The notes under the pieces were generated by a model. That model saw only the letters and a program-made list of their open reading frames with translations. It was not told where the DNA came from and made no database searches. A DNA stretch of 64,000 nucleotides from UBA9300 sp032260385. Lineage in GTDB: Bacteria; Bacteroidota; Bacteroidia; Bacteroidales; VadinHA17. The stretch spans positions 124,001-188,000 of the forward strand of contig JAVVEL010000002.1 of NCBI GenBank assembly GCA_032260385.1. Reading direction: 5' to 3'. Shown one piece after another: positions 61,739 through 64,000 of this stretch; the first letter of the stretch is position 1; each line of letters opens with the position of its first letter. The position numbers and the translations under genes are program-made.

Positions 61739-63511
61739 ATGGTAGAAAAGGGAGCCATAGACAGATTCCTTATATGGAGAAAGAGACACGTAGGTGACAG
61801 GGTTTTTATGCTTATACTGAGCGTTGTCATCGGAATTTCAGCCGGTATGGGAGCAGTCATCATAAAAAGCCTTGTACTCTATATCCAGAGGCTCCTTACC
61901 CTGAGCTTTAACATGGAGCATTACAATAGTTCTTTTCTCTATTTACCTATACTGGGAGTACTCGCCACTGTAATATTCACCAGGTACATATTGAGACAGG
62001 AAGTTGGTCACGGCATACCAGGGGTGCTTTTTGCCATATCACGCACCAACGGACGGATTAAGGGGCATAACATGTATTCCTCCATTATCTCCAGTGCCCT
62101 AACTGTGGGATTCGGAGGTTCGGTGGGACTGGAGGGTCCAACTGTGGCAACAGGAGCAGCCATAGGATCCAACCTGGGAATGAAATTGCGTCTGAGCTAT
62201 AAGCAGATAATGACCTTGCTTGGATGCGCTTCAGCAGCTGGCATGGCAGCAATTTTCAAAGCCCCTGTGGCAGCCATAGCCTTTGCTCTTGAAGTTATTA
62301 TGCTCAACCTTTCGATGGCCTCAATAGTACCCCTGTTAATATCCAGTGTGTCGGCAGTGCTTACATCCTATGTTTTTATGGGACAGAACTTTCTGTATGC
62401 CTTCACATTGAAGGAAGGTTTTATGGTCGGCCATGTTCCTTATTATATACTTCTTGGGATTTTTACGGGACTTATATCGGTTTATTTTAACCGTATTTAT
62501 GTTTTTATAGCTGAAAAGTTCCAGCAGATAAAAAAATGGTGGTTCAGGTTATTGTTTGGTGGGCTACTTCTGGGTGTTATCATCTTTATTCTCCCGGCCC
62601 TTTTCGGTGAGGGTTATGAAGGGATAAACAGTGCTCTTGCAGGCCAGTATAACTATCTGTTTACGGAGTCACTTTATTATGAATATAAAGACAGCCTGCT
62701 GGTCCTGGTGCTGGTATTAACAATGATCATTGTATTAAAGGTTATTGCAACTTCTATAACCTTTGGCAGCGGAGGGGTTGGGGGTATTTTTGCTCCCTCG
62801 CTCTTTACCGGTGCACACGCAGGTTTGCTCTTTGGTATCTTACTGAATCATTTTGGATTTGAAGTTGAAATAAGCAATTATGTACTTGTGGCCATGGCCG
62901 GAATGATAGCAGGTGTTATACACGCTCCTTTTACTTCAATATTCCTTATAGCTGAAATTACAGGGGGTTATGAATTGTTTATTCCCCTTATGATAACTTC
63001 CACCATATCCTATGCGACAGTTAAAATATTTGTTAAGAATTCAGTGTATACCTATCAGCTGGCACAGAGGGGAGACCTTTTTACCCACGACAAGGATAAA
63101 GCGGCTCTTTCATTAATGGATGTGTCGAGCCTTATTGAAACTAATTTCAGCACAATATCGCCGAATGCCTCCCTGGGTGAACTGGTAAATGTAATGTCCC
63201 GCTCATCCAGAAATGTATTTCCGGTTGTTGATGATGATAACAAATTTCTGGGTGTAGTCTGGGAAAACGATATTCGTCACCTCCTCTTCAAGCCGGAATT
63301 ATATGATAATATTTACGTTAATGAATTGATGTTTATGCCCGAGCCAAGGGTTTCACTTCATGAATCAATGGAAGATGTGGCTTATAAATTTCAGACCTCA
63401 TCACATTATAATCTTCCGGTGCTTGATAATGATAAATATGTAGGTTTTGTATCGAGGGCTAATGTGTTTTCAACATACAGGTCAATGATACGTAACTTTA
63501 TGGAAGAATAA
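61739..63511 (+). CDS. ClC-family chloride channel/antiporter with CBS domains
   Basis: A 590-residue membrane protein with about ten to twelve helices and ClC selectivity motifs: GHGIPGVLF, GFGGSVGLEGPTVATGAAIGS and GSGGVGGIFAPSLFTGAHAG. The gating Glu of the GxEGP motif is kept (GLEGP), which favours a Cl-/H+ exchanger over a channel. Residues about 460-590 are two CBS domains (NASLGELVNVMSRSSRNVFPVVDDDNKFLGVV and ESMEDVAYKFQTSSHYNLPVLDNDKYVGFVSR) that may bind adenine nucleotides. A paralogue follows 116 bp later on the same strand. Confidence 0.92.
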   Translation: MVEKGAIDRFLIWRKRHVGDRVFMLILSVVIGISAGMGAVIIKSLVLYIQRLLTLSFNMEHYNSSFLYLPILGVLATVIFTRYILRQEVGHGIPGVLFAISRTNGRIKGHNMYSSIISSALTVGFGGSVGLEGPTVATGAAIGSNLGMKLRLSYKQIMTLLGCASAAGMAAIFKAPVAAIAFALEVIMLNLSMASIVPLLISSVSAVLTSYVFMGQNFLYAFTLKEGFMVGHVPYYILLGIFTGLISVYFNRIYVFIAEKFQQIKKWWFRLLFGGLLLGVIIFILPALFGEGYEGINSALAGQYNYLFTESLYYEYKDSLLVLVLVLTMIIVLKVIATSITFGSGGVGGIFAPSLFTGAHAGLLFGILLNHFGFEVEISNYVLVAMAGMIAGVIHAPFTSIFLIAEITGGYELFIPLMITSTISYATVKIFVKNSVYTYQLAQRGDLFTHDKDKAALSLMDVSSLIETNFSTISPNASLGELVNVMSRSSRNVFPVVDDDNKFLGVVWENDIRHLLFKPELYDNIYVNELMFMPEPRVSLHESMEDVAYKFQTSSHYNLPVLDNDKYVGFVSRANVFSTYRSMIRNFMEE

Positions 63512-63577
63512 ATCCCCCTATGAATGGGGAAAGCGAGTTTAAAGAAGAATAAATCCCCCTTTGAAAGGGAAAAGCGA
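63503..63577. repeat. 41-bp-spaced direct duplication at the end of the ClC gene
   Basis: The segment beginning GAAGAATAAATCCCCC, through TGAA...AAAGCGAG, occurs at 63503-63536 and again at 63544-63577 with three mismatches. The first copy contains the last codons and stop of the ClC gene, so the duplication includes coding sequence. It forms the left part of the REP-like element at 63552-63597. Confidence 0.7.
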
Positions 63578-63597
63578 GCGAAGCGAGCAGGGGGATG
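63552..63597. repeat. REP-like palindromic element, copy B
   Basis: AATCCCCCT ... AAAGCGAGCGAAGCGAGCAGGGGGAT has 8-bp complementary ends (ATCCCCCT/AGGGGGAT) and an internal GCGAGCGAAGCGAGC tract. The reverse complement shares three ordered blocks with the element at 4059-4114. It lies between the two ClC genes. Confidence 0.65.
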
Positions 63598-63627
63598 TAA
63601 CAAAATAATTTTACCTCATATTACAGT

Positions 63628-64000
63628 ATGCAACGATTCTCAGTATTACTGAATAAGTTTTTAAAATGGAGGCTTAAGAAGCTTGACCAGCGACAATTCC
63701 TCTATGTACTGAGTTTTGTTACAGGTATGCTAAGTGCCCTTGCTGCAGTATTGTTAAAAAATGCCATACACTATACCGAACAGTTGCTTACTACATGGTT
63801 TAAAACCGGCAGTGCAGGATACTTTTACCTGGCTTACCCTCTCATAGGTATGTTCCTGGCAGTAATATTTGTTCGTTATATTGTGAGGGATGATATAGGC
63901 CATGGAGTAAGCCGGATATTATATGCCATCTCAAGGAAAAACAGCAGGATCAGACAGCACAACAGCTGGTCATCAATTGTTGCCAGCACCCTCACAATAG
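63628..64000 (+). CDS. ClC-family chloride channel paralogue (5' part, cut by window end)
   Basis: An open frame from ATG 63628 runs off the window; 124 codons are visible. It starts MQRFSVLLNKFLKWRLKKLDQRQFLYVLSF, then has the first two transmembrane helices and a segment, IGHGVSRILYAISRKNSRIRQHNSWSSIVAS, aligned with GHGIPGVLFAISRTNGRIKGHNMYSSIIS of the gene just upstream. The two are tandem paralogues. The motif GIP is GVS here, as in divergent ClC members. The pore and any CBS domains lie beyond the edge. Confidence 0.88.
   Translation, partial: MQRFSVLLNKFLKWRLKKLDQRQFLYVLSFVTGMLSALAAVLLKNAIHYTEQLLTTWFKTGSAGYFYLAYPLIGMFLAVIFVRYIVRDDIGHGVSRILYAISRKNSRIRQHNSWSSIVASTLTI

Overview
The window is a gene-dense stretch (no gene-free interval longer than about 235 bp) from a member of the Bacteroidota, most likely an anaerobic or microaerophilic Bacteroidales-type organism; this is inference from gene content. 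The lineage signs are two secreted proteins with the C-terminal 'gliding-motility' (type IX secretion, type B) sorting domain, a dipeptidyl peptidase IV, a FadL-like porin, type-3 prolyl-tRNA synthetase, few Shine-Dalgarno sequences, and several promoters of the Bacteroidota form TTTG-N19/20-TAnnTTTG. The lifestyle signs are rubredoxin, a sodium-pumping methylmalonyl-CoA decarboxylase set, a polyferredoxin and a large 2-hydroxyacyl-CoA-dehydratase-type activase. A run of 99 N inside larC shows that this is a draft scaffold.

Layout: 1-5010 holds a GH78 rhamnosidase tail, DPP IV, a Cu/Zn-type permease and a Xer recombinase. 5209-11452 holds aroQ-pyk, a small DUF6702-like protein, a large sorted surface protein and a TPR protein. 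11456-14221 (minus) holds nth and a hybrid histidine kinase. 14288-20823 is the aromatic amino acid operon (aminotransferase, DAHP synthase-chorismate mutase, aroB, aroA, aroC, tyrA) behind a leader region. 20820-26403 (minus) holds tilS, an outer membrane barrel protein, an unknown protein and proS. 26505-30492 holds two low-complexity Tyr-rich surface proteins and a FadL-like porin. 30482-33915 (minus) is larC-larE-larB plus a WbqC-family gene. 34036-36525 is a DUF362 protein plus membrane polyferredoxin. 36716-40865 is methylmalonyl-CoA epimerase plus the Na+-pumping decarboxylase (succinate-to-propionate branch). 40917-47276 holds a citrate-lyase-like pair (CitD-CitE fusion, CitF), rubredoxin, PepD, an isocitrate/isopropylmalate dehydrogenase-family enzyme and a variant HD protein. 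47283-61665 (mostly minus) holds GH2, acyl-CoA ligase, purA, the 1412-residue activase, fur, rel/spoT and a second sorted surface protein. 61739-64000 holds two tandem ClC channel genes, the second cut by the window end.

The most notable signal is in the 230 bp ahead of the aromatic operon. A Bacteroidota promoter (14288-14318) is followed by an 18-codon reading frame with seven consecutive Tyr/Phe codons (Y F F Y Y Y Y). Its Phe-Phe-Tyr codons can pair with a GUAGGAGGG segment at the leader stop codon. That segment can instead pair with the 5' arm of a perfect 9-bp Rho-independent terminator whose U-tract ends 7 nt before the first operon gene. This is a complete 1:2 / 2:3 / 3:4 leader-peptide attenuator responding to Tyr and Phe. 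I do not recall one described for this operon in Bacteroidota.

Other points of interest are: larBCE without larA; a larC gap whose flanks join to give the normal family motif with nothing missing; a CitD-CitE fusion whose usual prosthetic-group serine is replaced; a divergent EPSP synthase loop; and a REP-like element that supplies the C-terminus of the Xer recombinase and recurs at the far end of the window.
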